From contig VZDJ01000056.1 in NCBI GenBank assembly GCA_008694505.1, forward strand, positions 62,001 to 126,000: DNA of 64,000 bases, written 5' to 3'. Shown here one piece after another: positions 20,701 to 35,500 of the stretch. Each line of letters begins with the position of its first letter. Within the stretch, counting starts at the first letter, position 1. The stretch comes from Cyanoderma ruficeps. Its lineage: Eukaryota; Chordata; Aves; Passeriformes; Timaliidae. The translations under genes were made by a program, and so were the position numbers. The notes under the pieces were generated by a model that was not told the origin of the DNA, searched no databases, and saw nothing but the letters and a program-made list of their open reading frames with translations.

Positions 20701-23700
20701 CCCAGCAGTGATCATGCAGCAAAATGAGTTCTGGGCTAAGGTTATCCTCTACAGACACAGAACAGGGAACAGCTGCGTGTGTGTGACACCACTGTGCGAA
20801 CAGAGCTCAGCTTCCACTCACTGACTTCACTCCATGGACCCCACAAGGTGTGGGGTAAGGTACCTATACATAAACCAAAGCGTATTTTAAATCACTGCAT
20901 TCAGAAGGCAAAAATGGCAAGAAATCACATTTCTCGCATTCAAAACAGGAAGGTTATTTTGAAATAAACTATAGCACTGAAGTGAAAATTCACTTTTAAC
21001 TTTTGATTGACCTTTTGTCCTGTCACAGAAAAATGTAATGAATAAATTCTTGTCTAAATCTTAGACAAAGATAAAATTAAAATCCATTATGTTAATTAAT
21101 TACACGGTACATTTAAGAGGAGGTATCCTTTCAAATGTAAACAGTTAATTTACAACTAGAACCACCCCAGATGTCCCAGGAAAAACTGCTAACCAATCTG
21201 GAGATTAGGAATGGGAAGTAATTTGAAATGTGAGTTCATTTGCTTAACATCACAAATTCTTTCCTCCCCCACGCCCCAGTCCAGGTACCCATGCTACGAA
21301 CTCACAGTTTGTATCTTGGCAAACAGAACTACCCTGAGGCAATAAAAGAGACAAAGAATGCATTGTAAATGGATGATCTTTGGCATCCACGGAAGATTAC
21401 TCAGTGAATCAGTTTATATTAATGTTACTTATCTTCATCAATGTGCAGGAAACACACTCTGGACTCAAAGGGACTCCACTCTCTCCTCCTCCTCTTCCTA
21501 CTCTTCAACACACACAGGACTGCAAGAGCACTGGCAATTTAATCAATTTGTATTTCGTGTTATCTGACCAGAGAGATTTCTTCCTTCTCTAGGGTAGAAT
21601 TTATCCTGGTGTGCTCAAAGCTCTGTGTGCCGAGAGGCCAGAAAACCGAATTACAAGAAACACTTTATTTTGTTGATGGGATTGCAGAGGGGTGACTGGG
21701 GGCACAGCACGGCCAGTTCCTGGTACCAGCAGAGGATGATGGAGAGGAGGGATGCAGTTCCAGTCAGGGCTATTCTATGGAAAGCACAGTGGAAAGCTTT
21801 CCATCCTCATGAGCCTGACAGGGGCTGCCAGCACAGCTGAAGATGAAACAGGCTGTTTCAGGGACAGGGAGCCATCCAGAATCCTCAGGGCATTTCTAAT
21901 ATGAACAACATTTTATGGATCTGAGCTCCCATCCCACACCAAAGTTAAAGCTAAGCTTAAGGTGTAAACTTGGCTATGGGTAAGAGACCACAGCAGGTGA
22001 AACCAAAGAGGTGGCACAACCTAACACCTGCTCACCAAACCCTCCTCAGATGCTGCAGGTATTTAGTTCTTGAACAATCATGAGGATAAATTTCAGTCTT
22101 CTAATTCTCCCCTATGAATTCTCCAGCAGTGTCAGAGAACATCACCAAAATGTGATGTACAGGCCCCTGTGACCCATTTACAGTCCCAGAGGGACATAGA
22201 GAATACTTTACAGTATCAAACCCCCCATCACACTCACCATGAGCATTGCTTTGGGCCTGAAGCCTGTAATACAAAATAAAACCAGCACACTGAGGTTTGC
22301 AACCCCACTGCAACAAAGGAAATAGTGGAGGACAAGCACTTCCATGTTTAGTTATCAACTAAAAACCCCAGTGTTTAACTGAAGGAAGAAAAGTCTGACT
22401 TGCTAGAGACAGAAGAAAAATGAAGATAACTGCAGCTCAACAAGAAGTGTTGGAAACCTGTTCCATTTCCTTGATTGGATCACCAGCTTGGATATTATGC
22501 CATCTTTCGTTTAAATTATGAATTGCAAAGTAATTGAAATGTGAAGTATTGCTCAATCAGTTTAAAAATTAATCTCAAGAAATTCGGGCGTACTTGATTT
22601 GCCATTATTTTCCTCCCTTCCAAAAATACCACCAAAATCAGAGAAATTAAGAACTTTTAATCTTGCACCTCTGAGTATCTGACACTCTCAACTGACAACA
22701 CAAAATCCTCTAGTTTTTACAGGGAGATGAGCACAAAATTTATTGATATAATTGCCCAAGCAGTGGAGTGTGTCCAAACTGTATCAGTTGCTTGCTCTAC
22801 AGCAATTCCAGGAACTTCTCTGCCACATCACTCCACGGGCTTTTGTTACCCACCACAATGAGTTTCAACAAGTAACTTAAAACTGGCAGCAAAGATGCAC
22901 CTTTATTTACACGGTTCTCTTTCCACACAGCATAGACAAAGCATCTGCCTGTGTTCAACAGAAATGAGATCTTTCATTTTGCTTTCAGTTTGCTTATAAA
23001 GCCAGCAGAGCCTGTCCTGATGCTCTTTAGTGATGTTTTCTTACATTTATTTTATATTAAATGTCTACTTACAGCATATTCTAGCTATTGGGGATGAAGG
23101 TATTGATAGCAGGAAGGTATTTGTTGTGGCGTGGGATTTTTTCAGTCATCAAATTAGCATTCACCAATGGAGAAATACTCAAAGCATCCTTTTTTCTACT
23201 GCGCCAAAACCTCCCCCAAAACCCAGCAGGAATAAAACAGCCAACAGTCCAAGCTGGAGTTATTTCCAATGGATTCTTTTTGAAATTCCCAGCAAACAAG
23301 TACATTTTGAACAATGTGGAAAGATCACCTGATGGACAATCCAAAACTCTGATTTTTTTCCCTGGAATGGATACTGCCAGCGGCACCAACAGAGCCGTTC
23401 CCAAGAGAGGAGGAGTTTAAAGTTCCTGCCATTATCATTCAATGACACAGAGCTGAGAGCTGGGATTTGGGGTTTGGTTAGGTCTGAAGAAAGCACTCTC
23501 ACTGACACACACCAGAGCAGCAGGGCAGTTCTCTGTGTTAGGGCTGCTGAGAACAAGTTCCAGGTTAGGATTGTTGAAAGGAAGAAGCACCATTAACATC
23601 GTTAACACTGAGGAAAGATGATGCTTCCACACTGTGACAGAATATTCAAGGCTGGCCTTCATCTCCACCTCCCCTAAAACACAACCTTGAGAGCTCTGAC

Positions 23701-26700
23701 AAAAACCTGTCTGTCCACGGACCTGGATTTACCCTCCCTACAATGCAAACAAATATAAGTAGAGCAAAAAAGAATCCCCAACATTCAAAATGGAGCATGC
23801 TGAATTCAAGCCTCACAGGCACTCTCTGACACAATATTTCATGCAGAATCAAAGACACACTTTAGAGGAGAAATCTGCTGAAAACCTCTGTGTATGCTGT
23901 CCATGGCACAATGCTACAGTGGTGATGGCACACACACCCTTCAATTATTTCACTTCTAAAAATGAAGGATTAATTATATTAAACGCAATGAAGCCCAGAC
24001 ACTTCTCCAAAGCTTTCAAATAAAAATAACTTCTTGTCTGTGTTGAACTTTATCGTACTAGGAAAATCACCACAGAAAAACATCTCAGGGATTCATCCTT
24101 TACTCAGACTAAATCCAACTGCATGCCAGTTTTTCTCCATCCAGAATACAGTTTTCCTTAGAAAACTCAGCTCTGTACTAAGAGGGCTCCACGTGCCCAT
24201 GTCCTCACACACTCAAACTCAAACAGAAAGCATTACATGAGCCCATCTACAAGTCTGAGATATGAACAGCAAAAGGGAGGCAATAAGTTTTCCAAAAAAC
24301 TCAGGGGGTTTTATTTTGGAGAAGATATCCCTGCATTTATGCTCCCAGAACATGCTGACTCACATGTACAGCTGGAGCTGGCAGAACAGCATCTCTCCCG
24401 GAGGTGACAATTCCCTCTGTGTTTGTGAAGGAAGCAGAGAAGATCTGACTTTGCATGAGAGGAAAAGCAGCAGAATTCGGAGCTAAAAGCAGCTAACCAG
24501 ACTGTTTGGGTGTCTGGTCACCACAGCCAGAGCTCTGCACGGCTCTGCTGGAGGAGAGGAGTTTGGCAAAATCCCAGATGGGGAACAAACGCCTGGAGCA
24601 AGTCAGGCTGTTCCAGGGAAGCACCCGGAAACACACTGAGTCTGCACCATTCAAAACACAATTTAATCCATTTACCAAAGCCATTAGAACATTTCCCTCT
24701 GGGTGAAAGACAAAGGCACAAAAAGCATCTCCTCTTGGCTCGTTTCTATGAAGTGCGGTCAGATATACTCACATCAAGAGGCCAGACAAAAATGAGCATG
24801 AGGCTGAAATTAAGTCTTCCTGGCTGCTCTGGTAAAAGAATTTAGGATGTAATTTTTATTTTAAGTATACGCTGCTAGTTGGTGCATTAGCCATGTTTTC
24901 AAAGCTTTTCTTCCCTGCACCATTCTCTCTTTTTTGGACCCCAGTGGGTTTTATAAGAACCAAGCCACCCAGACTCTCTCTGCTGTGCCGTCATCACAGC
25001 AGTTATATAAACCTGATCCATTTCATTTGTTGTGCTCAAAGCCCAGCTACTGCGGCCAGTTTGGAAACAATACTAATATTCCATGGGCTCAAACAACAGG
25101 CACATCAGCTCCAAGGGAGCAGCCTGCTCAGCAGCTGCCACTGCCTGCCATGGGAGGGTGGGGGGATGCTGATCTTTACCATTATTGCTCCATTCATGGC
25201 TAAAGCATGACATGCATCAGGTATAAACCCCAAATCTGTGTGCAGCCCTTGGGAACTGCTCCTAAAAAGCTCGAAATCTAAAGCTCTGTAAGTAGAAAGC
25301 AATCTCAAAAATGAGTGGAAGTTTGCTGGGGGAAACAACCTCTTCATCTGATTCTATTTAAACAGTACAAAATAATATGGATTTTCCAATTAATTATAGT
25401 AAAATAGATAAAGATTATGATTTCCAATAAAAGGCTCAACTCGGATATATAATTTTGGTTTGCAGGATGGAAAGGCTGCAGTATAAATAATCCAGGTGAC
25501 CTTTCAAGTTGAACCAAGCAACATGGTGCCATAATTCCTCCTGCAGGCTAAAACCACCACAGAGCTGACAGTAAGCAGAATAACCTGAGAGGTTTGAGAC
25601 AGCTGCTGGAACAAAGACTCTACTGAAATAGCTCAGTATTTATACCCAGCTCCTAGAAGAACATAAGAGATAAAACTTAACCACCTTTGCTTGACAAAAG
25701 AGGAAACAATTTAGCTTTGAGAGGCACGTCTATCTCTGCTGCTTTCTGTTCATGTAAACCTGGCACTTTGTGTTAAAATCCTGCAGCCAAGCAGGCTGGT
25801 GATTATTTCACCTGACACTGCTAAAGAGCATTTAGGTCAGTGTGCACAAAGAGCCAGACCTTTCCTGATGCCAGTTTTCGGCACTGTTGGACTTTGAAGG
25901 GTCTCGTGATGAAGCTGTCATTTTCCCACTGGGAGAACCGAGGATCAGGTGACACACCACGCATTTTGCTGACGTTGTGCTGGTTTGGAAAATTAAAAGT
26001 CTATCAATGTTTGCTTTGGGAAACGTTTCTCCTCAAATCTCTCAGATGCAGCTTGCTAGAACTTCCTCCTGCTGGCAAGAGCAAACTACAGTCACTGCCA
26101 CAATGATGAAATGAGGTCCCTCCGTGTTCACCGACAAATTTGCATTGAAATCATCCTGCTGCAGTGTGGGGAAACACAGAGCAGCTTTCACAAAGCCTTC
26201 CCTGCACAAACGGTTTAAACATCTTTAGGGACCTTGCCTTACCCCGAAACGGAGAGAGTATTCTGCCTGTATGAATATACATATGGATAAACAAGATTTT
26301 TAGGGCATGAGACCCCAAGAAGATCATTATTAGCAGCATTATTCAGCTGTTTTTTTTCAAATATGGTTTGTTTCAGAGTTGTTCTTGATAAACAGACGAA
26401 TAATGAAACAGGTGTGATCCTGCTGAAGCAAAAGTAAATGAAATGAAGGCAGAAACACTGGAAAATGAGACAAAAAACCACAGTAAATATATTCAGCAAC
26501 GTCCAACGCTTTTAAAAACCTTCATAGTCTCACTGAAACTGCAATGTCTGCTATCAGCCACCAGCTGGGAATCCCAACTGATGAGAGTCGGAACCACTGT
26601 GCTATTTTGTTCATATTTTCCAAACAACAGAAGGAAGAGAGTGAATTTCAGAAGATTAAGAAACTCATCACGTTGTAATTATTTTGTTCCTTCTGCATGT

Positions 26701-29380
26701 AGTAAAAGCTAATGTTGTTTTTTACTGTGTGTTCTAACTCAGATTTTGTACTTGCTATATTAAGGCACTCTGTAAGGAAATATAAAACCTACATTAATGC
26801 CTTATGTGCGAGTCTATTTTGTTGAAGGATTTATAAATATTAACAAGATAAAATTTACAAATGCTAAAGACACCATTTGCAGCTGTAAATGTTTAATTCT
26901 GAGGGAATAGGAATAACATTTTCATCTTCTTGCAAGTCATGAGCTATATTGGAAGAACTCTGATGTACAAAGGGTTAAAATAGCAGGACAAGCCAGCAGT
27001 GATCAGAGGTGATTCAAAGTCTTTCCTGCCACCCCTTCTAGTCTCGGTTCAGTGTATGACTTTTACGTGCAAAAATCTGCTTGGTATTGGTAGCAATCTG
27101 GAAAGTGGAAGCCCAAATGATAATATTAGTTTTATCAATTCAATATCTCCTTCCTCCAGGTCAGTGCTCACTCAAAGCCAACATTTTAAATGGCTAAATG
27201 GGAAGTTATGCCATAAACTACTAAAATCTAAACTTATGAGGAATGCTTCCAGCATGGCAAGGGGATAATGGAAAGCCTTTGTAATCACTGCAAAAAGGAC
27301 TGTTTATTTTATTTATTTCTTCACTCTCACTAGCGTGAGGTGTGGGGATGGTTTTATTCCCTTGCATCTGTCACTTAACACAGAAGTTAGGAAATGACAG
27401 CACGGGAAGAGGAACACAGTGTAAAAGAAAAGAGTCCCCACAGGCTGTGACACAGAGCAAGCACCACGAAAAGCAAAGCATTCAACATGAAACGGGAAGG
27501 AAAAAAAAAACTCTTCCATGTAATTAACCTGCCATTCTGTCCAGGCCAACTCCTGCATCATCAGCAGTAAATACCTGCTGATTTGACACATCACCCGACT
27601 GTCATATCGTCTCTGAAGAGAATTTGTTGATGAAGGTATTTTCCAGGCCAGTAAATAAACAACAACATCACAACCTATTTCTCAGGTATAAACACCCAGG
27701 CAAAGGGAAGATGAGCTGCATATTGTGCTATTAAACTCTTTAAGCACAATTTACAGCTAATTGCCTTTCACAGTGAGGGAAACCCATCCCTCCCCACACA
27801 GCTCCATGCTTGATTTTTTATCCAGCTTCCCCAGGCTTTAATTGCCTGCTCAGACTGGGATGGGAAGCTCCAGCAGCACATTCAGCAGGGGCAGCTCAGC
27901 TGATATGTGCAGTTTTAGTGCTTTGCTGCAGGCCAAGAATTCCAAGGAGGGAAAGCCTCCTGTGTTCTGTCCCTCACTAAACATTGCTGCACCATGGTCA
28001 TTACAAAATACCATCTGAGAGGCCTGGCAGTCTTTTTCCAGGTCCAAAAGGCAGCTTCGACTTCTTAGTTACAAACAGAAGAATTGAAATAAGGTGTTCT
28101 GACAAACATTGTAACTATTAGGACTGCATTTATGAGGTGATGGATGCCCAGGATCCAGTTGGCTCTTTGGCTCCAGTCATTTCACCACAACACAAAATGC
28201 TGTAGTGGGGTCTAGAAACTGCTGGAATTACAGAGTCCTCTTGGTCCTTAATTGCCCATGGTGTTATCCTTAAATCTTCTAAGAGTAAATAACCCTTTAT
28301 TGATTAAATTGCTTTTAAACCCAGTGCTTTAGTCCCTTGATTTTAAGTGTGTACATGTAATTTTGCAGACAGACACAATATGCTTGGGGTTTTTTTATCT
28401 CTACAGAATGTACTTGCTCTCAAACCCCAAGGGTGAGGGCAATGAGACAGCAGTGCAGGCTAGGATACAACAGCAGTTTTAAATTATGCTACAATTGACT
28501 TGAGAGCAGCATGTGAAGCAGTGTCCTTACAACAGCTGAAAGGTCTTTAATGAATTCCAAAGCAAAAACATTTACTTCTGAATTTTCACTTAAGCAGGTG
28601 CCCAAAATGGTGCAGTGTACACTGTAAACAGTTCTGTCCTGTGAATGATTATAGAGAGAAATCATTTACAAGATAACCAAGCTCCACAATATGTGCTGTA
28701 GGGACTGCTTGGCTATTTTAGGAAATGATCTTATGCTCACATATTCTCCTTTACCCCATTTGTACAGACACAAGCATCTTCCAGCTCCCAACACTTCTTC
28801 AGCTGCATCAATTCCCCACAGCCCGTACGCCTGTCATTACATCCAGGTCGTGTTTATCTTCAGGTCAAACCTATGATAATCAGCAGCACTTTCTGCAGCA
28901 GTTTTGTATTGTTAATCTGCTCCCATTACCTTCAAAACAAGCTGTAAAAGTGCATTTAAAAGCCCTCGCCTCAAATTTATTTACACAGCATGGATATAGA
29001 CTGGAATAGGAACTGAGCAAGGTCTCATCTGGCTTTCTGGAAGGAACAGTAAAACTGCCCAGTCCCCAGGGTGAGATTAGGTTTTCTTTATGATCCTCTG
29101 TCTAGGAGGTACTCCTGTTTTTACAGCCCAGCACAGTGAGGATGAGATGGTTTTGGATATGGGCATTGCCATACATCAACCCATTCACAGAAGAGCCAAT
29201 TTCAGTAAAACTGAAATATCTCCTATTCTTTGCCCTGACCCTCCCTCTCACCTGCATGAAATAAATTCTGTGGGAGCTAATTCCTGATGTAGGGGAAGAA
29301 AAGCTCACATCTCTGTTTTGAAAGCCTTTTCTGGACCTCCTCTCTTCTTGACACAAGTTGGTAATTTATTCTGCCTTGGA
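14740..29380. other. Long non-coding stretch
   Basis: AT-rich sequence without a gene model I can support. ORFs of up to 217 codons occur (18561-19214 minus) but have no convincing splice frame or recognisable motif. If a + strand transcript leaves the CpG island, or if regulatory elements of the flanking genes exist, they would lie here; I cannot see conservation from one sequence. No interspersed repeat was recognised. Confidence 0.5.
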
Positions 29381-29383
29381 GGG

Positions 29384-29532
29384 GCAAGGGGAGAGCGCAG
29401 CTGGTCAGAGCAGGGTGCTGGTAACACCAGCTGTGGCTTCAGTCCCTGGATGGGCCATTCTCTTCACTTAAGGACTCAATGGTCCTTGTGGGTCTCCTCG
29501 GAATATCCTGTGATTCTGTGTGAATCTGTGAA
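29384..29532 (+). mobile_element. tRNA-Ile-derived SINE with CR1-like tail (TguSINE1 type)
   Basis: The first 74 bases (29384-29457) follow the layout of a tRNA-Ile gene: gcgcagctggtcagagc matches the D-arm/A-box, gtgctggtaacacc the anticodon arm, and ggcttcagtccc the T-arm/B-box, ending tgggcca. The tail (ggactcaatggtccttgtgggtctcc...gaatatcctgtgattctgtg) resembles the 3' end of CR1 LINEs, ending in a short gattctgtg repeat. SINEs of this design are copied by CR1 machinery and are known from passerine birds. The anticodon loop and acceptor stem are mutated, so it is not a working tRNA gene. Confidence 0.75.
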
Positions 29533-29539
29533 TCCTGAG

Positions 29540-32500
29540 CCAGGTTTCTGTGAGGGACAGCGGCCACTTCCTTACGTCCCTCCCCAGGCCAGGACAGTGC
29601 CTGGCCAGGTTGAACAGCTCCAAGTGATCCAGGCTCCTCCATGGGGAAAGCACAACGTTTTCTCCACCCAGCAGAGCCTGCAGTAATTTCAGGAATCAGG
29701 AACAACAACTGGACCCCTTTCTGCCTTGCTGTCATGACCCAAAGACAGGCTCACAGCCTGGAAGATGCTCTGGGTGTCCAAAGCAAACCTCAGCCATCCC
29801 AAGCCCTCTGTGGGTCACTCCTGGAGGACACAAGACTCAGTGTTTGACCTGTCCCAGGGAGCTGCCCATGACACAGGGGTGGGAGCAGCTTTTCAGGGCT
29901 GCTGGAAAGGATTCCTCCGGCCAGGAGGTCTGCCTGAACTTGTTATGCAACAAGCCTACAAACAGTTCATTCAGCACAGTCTGAGGATTAGTCTGGTTCA
30001 GCTGGACACTTGGAGCTTAATCCTGGGCAAGCAACAGAGTGTGGCAAAGGCATTCCTCGGATTTGCTGACGGGAAGAGTCTGCGGCCAGAAGCCAACCAA
30101 ATATGTAAGCTTTCAGAAAGCTGCATTTCCTCAGACACTCAGAATGTCTCTTCTCTATTACCCCTCACAGTAATCACATCAGGCAACTTCCCATCCGGCT
30201 GTCACGGAGCGCCAGCTCGCTCCAGGAAAAACATGGAAGGTGGCATTTTAGTCCTATTGCAAATGACAGTTCAGGGTCAGCAGCAGGCCACAGCTGAAGG
30301 GAGCTGAGAGGGGAGAATCTCTCCGTGCTGGCACTAAAAAGGGCTCTGCCTCACATTTTACTCACAGTTTGCTCTGCAGCAAAGCAACAGTTCTGCTTGC
30401 AGTGAGTAAGGACGGCGTTGTCTTGGCTGCCTGTCCATTTAGGCACACTTAATTATCACAGATCCACAAAAGAACCAATTATGTTCCAAATTAAACTCCC
30501 TTCTCTTGTTCCTGCCCTTTAATGTGCTGACAAATAAAAGCATGAAATGATTTGTATTCATCATCAGGGTGGCTGGGAGAGGTTCAGAGCTTGCAGATGC
30601 AACCAGACCGGGACAAAAATGTTCATGCTCAGGAGGGAATTTTAATTGCAGGTGTTTCACACAAGGTAACGAGGGACCTGTGTGCTGAGGCTGCAAGGAA
30701 AAAATACTCTGAGGATTCTCTTCCAATTTAAACTAAATTTATAGAATTTTTTTTTAAATTATGATCATTAAATTAGGATTACATCACCACCGAGCCAGCA
30801 CCTCATCCCTCTTGGTGATGATGAGCTCAACCACAAAACTCACTACTCCACCCTGTTTTGGCAAAAAGGAGGGAGTTGTTCGAAGCATTTTATGAATATT
30901 GAAAATATATTTCCTCATACTCTGGCTAAACAGTTCTTTTTTTTTTTTTTTTGTGACAAAAATGAATAGGAAGAGAGCTTTGGTTATTAGAAAAATGCAT
31001 TTCAAGTCCTCTGAGGATGTTTCTGGAACATTACTGAGAGGGATCAAACCTGCATTTCTAAAGTCCTGCTTCAGATCTCTATATTAAGGAATAAACATAT
31101 GTTACTCTAACCAAAAATCCCTCCCTCTAAACTTAAAGGTCCATAAATGTGCAGTGCTCTGGCAGCCAAACAAAACAGGTATTTTCACGCAAAGAAACCC
31201 TTCTTGATAGTTTTATAGAGAGGGCCTTGGCAGAGCTAAAATTGGTCCTGCACTGAAGGGAAACTGCCTGGTGGCTCCTCCACGCTGACAAGGCAACTGT
31301 GCCATGGGAGTGTGAGGTAAAGGCTGGTTTAAAATGAATTGTTCAGCGTGGGAGTCAGCCCTGCAAATGAAGTGAGCTGGTGTGCCCAGGGGTAGAACAT
31401 CCCCTGGAGGCCCTGCTGACCAGGGACAGCCCAGGGCTGGCTCACACGGGGGCTGCTGGGCTTTGCAGGAACACCACGGAGCTATTTCAGCTCAGAACAC
31501 AAAAATGTTCATCCAGTTAAAGGTCCTGTTCCAACAGCAGGCAGCGTTTGTGGTTTCTTCACACAGCTGGGGCCACACAGCCATGAAACAGTGCCCTTAT
31601 TCCAGAGCTGCAGGGCTGAGCTGAGCTGAGCTGCCCCACATCAGGAACCATCCCCGCAGTGTGCAGAAACCTGCTATTTCTGCACCAAAAGGCCGTGCCA
31701 CACAAGCCATTACATAAAAGCATCTCAGCTGGCCAGGCCTGAGCTCAGCAAGGCTGTCTCACATTGGGCCTTGTCGGAATTCGGCAGATGAAGGTCAGGC
31801 TCAGAGAAGGGAGTTAGATCCTGCACAGGCATAATTTAGTGTCACAGAAATGCCTTCCAGAGCTGCTCTACCATTCTTCAGCTAATAGGGTGGCTATTTA
31901 AAGAAAGAAGGCTCTTTGCAGTGATCCAATCATTTGGAACACGACTGCTATGTGACCAGCTTTGGTCACACATTTTTCTACTCTTATTTAGGGAACCGAG
32001 ACCATCCAGTTATTTCTGCACAACTGAAGGGATCAATTAAAATATTCATTCCCATTAGTTCTGGTTCTCTAGAATACTTGCAGACAGAGTACCTGCCAGA
32101 ACCAGACCACAGCCAGCAAAATGCTCAGGAAGGGCTGAATAGTTTGGTATGAAGTATTTTCATTTCACTTCATGCCCACAAGCCTTTCTTTCCTTTACAT
32201 TACAATACGAGGCAGTCTCTGCTCTGTGCTGTCAGGACAGCCACAAATTAGCGTCTCTATCGCTGGTGAAACAGTGCTGTGACAAGAACAATCAGGCAAG
32301 GCAAGCTCTCTCATTAAATGTTCAGATGCATGAAAACAGCCAGGATTTTTTTTTTTCCTCCAGGAACTGCAGGGATTGAAACACACCAGTCTGAAGCTGT
32401 GAAAGATCACATGTAAGAGCTCCAGATAAATGTGGGAGATGCCCACAACATCTCCTCAGAACTGCACTGGTTCTGTTGATATTCAGGCTGCTCACAAAAT

Positions 32501-35500
32501 AGATTGGGAGGTACAAACCACAGAGTCTCACACAGTCAGTGCAAATCTCCCTTCTCCAGGAATGGCAGCTTCTGCATTTCCTGGCAGACTGTGTCTGATG
32601 GCTTAAGGACATAGATGAGCTCATTATTTGACCATTATTTGTAGAGGCACCCACTGCTCCAGAACAAACCCCCCCAAAGTACCTCGTCCTCTCTCAACTT
32701 TTCCCACTGAGGTGCCAGAGGTGTGTCCCTGCAGGGGAGGTTCTCTGCACACCCTGAGCAGGCAGAAACCTTTGGGCAGCACCTTTCAGCACCCACCAGC
32801 CTGAGGCTTCCCCTCTGCTGCTCAGCTCTTGGGACAAAGACACAAACCAGGCTTGTATCATCCTGTGCTTGAAAAGCCTGGGCGTTTCTCCCCTCTGATA
32901 CACATCCTTGTCTTCTGTTCTGCTTTCAGCTGCCTCAAATTGCACATCCCACCACTCAAATCCAACACTGTGGGGTGAGAAATAAGCGTGCGCTGAGGTA
33001 ATGTTCTAGACAGAGCTCAGCAGGAACACTGACCCAACCACGAGGGTGCTGCAGCATCAGACACTTGTCACCCTCACGCTGCCCTCTGGGGCTGCTTGAG
33101 ACCACCCTTGGCACCAAAACCAGCCAAGAAACATCCTCAGGGAAGGATTAACCACGTTGAACTCCATCCTGAAAGTCTAAAGGCAGAAGTTACGAAGGAG
33201 GTGAAGTAACAGCACCAGCCTGGGGAGGAGAAAACATCTTTGAACCCAGGAATTAATAGAAATAAATTTGAGAGCATCTCACTGGGATCTCCATGGATGC
33301 AACTGCAGAGAGAACTGGTCCTGCATAGGAGCTACATATTAAAATATGGATTTTCTCTGATGTGCCTCAGTAACCTCATCACTGCCCCCTCCAAAGGGGT
33401 TGCTTTTGCCTATATTTCCTGGTATGATCTCCATGAATTTTCCTCAGGTGCAACTCTGGAGAGAGCAGACCAACAGCTCCTGGGCAACTTCCTGGGCAGC
33501 TGGAGAACTGAGATCAACTGAGATCATGAAAATGGCATGTGTGCAGGAGACCCCCACACCACCATAACTACTATATTTGCACATTTTCAGAAAAAAAATG
33601 TTACGTGGTGTGTATTTTTTCACCCAATAAACTATGTATTTACAGTAAGGAACCCTTCCTTTTTCAAAATTCTAAAGCATGGAAAAAGAATAAAGCCAAA
33701 CCTGTGCCTATAATGCACAGACTTCAAAAAAAAGCGCACAGAAAGCGTTAATATTTGATTTTCCACGTCTGACCTACTATTTCACATTTCACAATTTGTT
33801 ACTCCAAGTAACCCAGCTCTATTAGATACAAGCCTAAATTTAATCCAGAGCACCCAGACAATCACTACACAGCCTGTGAATTTGAGAGACAGAATTTACT
33901 CAATTCCATTTTAATTTCTATTGTGTGTAGAAGTGTTTAGAGTGTGAGCCTTGCTAAGAGATGACAGAATATCATTATACAGTAATTCAAATGCTTTCAA
34001 GACTGCTAAGAAGCCTCCAGTATAATGACAGGCCTTATGAAGTGTGTTAAGAAATGCTGTTTCATCCTTTCTAGAACGTTTAGGATAAGAAAATTCATAT
34101 AATAAGATGATATATTTACAGCACACAGGTTAACCTTTAAACTTGCTGTAATCATATTATCCAGAATGGGATCAGACCCACAGCACTGGCATCACATGGT
34201 GCCTCTGAGCTGAGATTTTGTTTAGTTTGCTACAAGAAGCAGAAAATCTGGGAGGACATTCTTGCAAGACAGCATCATTCTCCTTGTCCAGGTCCTCCTC
34301 CTCTCAAGGGTTCTGGAATTCTTTAGCAAGGCTGAACATCAGCTGCCTTCAAAAACCCTGAGCTCAGGAAAGGGGAAACAGCTTGACTTAGTATTTATGT
34401 GCCAAGATAAATAAGAATGTCAGAGGAAGTGAACATTTTAGAAGATTGGGTAAACATACCCTGCGAGGGTGGCTCACTTTTCCTAGAATGTTCAACACCC
34501 CACACTTTTTAGATACAAAAATATCAGCTGGAAATGAAACCTCTTCCATGGCACCATTCCACTGTGATCACGAGCAAACAAAGGAATGCAGCCTGTGCCC
34601 AAGATCACATTTGGCTCCCAGCAGACACAGTTTCTTTTCCCCAGAATCAGATTTCTGCTCTTGCCATGCACTTCCCATGATCTGTGGCACCCACTGGCTG
34701 CTTTGTGCTCTCCAGAACATCAGCCAGCTGAAAGTGGGATTTAGCAGAAAGCCAATCTTTTCTGGTCCAGCCAAGAAATAAGTCAATCCAGGCAGTAACC
34801 ATTATATACAGCTTTATCTATTGAATTCTGAGCAATAGATAAGGGAGACAGAGCGCCACCATGATGATAAATCAAGGTACACAGTTCTGCAGTTTTCCTT
34901 CAGAGAATAAATGAATGAATGATCTCGTCATGGATTGCCCTACTCCAACACCAATCTGGAGACCTGAAGGATCCTGCCAAAGGATATCCTTCAGAAATAT
35001 ATATACATATATATCTCTCAATATTGTGTTAACCTTGGGTTTGAATGCTGCTTTCCCATTTACAGACAAATCGTTTTCAAACTGAAATAAATTAATAAAA
35101 CTCAACTTCCTACATATCTGCACTGTCACACTTGCACTGTGAGCTGCAGTTTATACTCTGAGCAATGAGAGGCTCCCTGTCCAAGCTTCCAGAACAGTTA
35201 ATAATGCCAGCCTCAGGAACACTGACACCAGTGTGCCAAGGGAGGCTGGAGAAAGGGACAAACCTGGTTGTTCACAATTAAAATCTAAGGCTACCTAAAC
35301 CAGTTCTCCTGATTTGCTGGTTTGGTGCACAAGCTGGATGCCTTTGAAGAAATCCTGTTTGGTTCCATAAGGAACCAGCTTATCCAGGCAGAAGCAGCTG
35401 GGATCTGCTTTGCTGGGTGCTGGAGTCTTTTTTCAGCGGGCAAAGCGATTCAGATGAGGTATTGTGAGCAGAAGGACATGCAAGAGGATGATGTAACCGT

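Noticed and set aside
29384..29457. A functional tRNA-Ile gene
   Set aside because: The anticodon and acceptor stems are degenerate and the sequence continues into a CR1-like tail, so it is a SINE.
29765..30307. 180-codon + strand ORF
   Set aside because: Low-complexity, no domain, lies next to a SINE in GC-richer DNA with few stops; no convincing acceptor.
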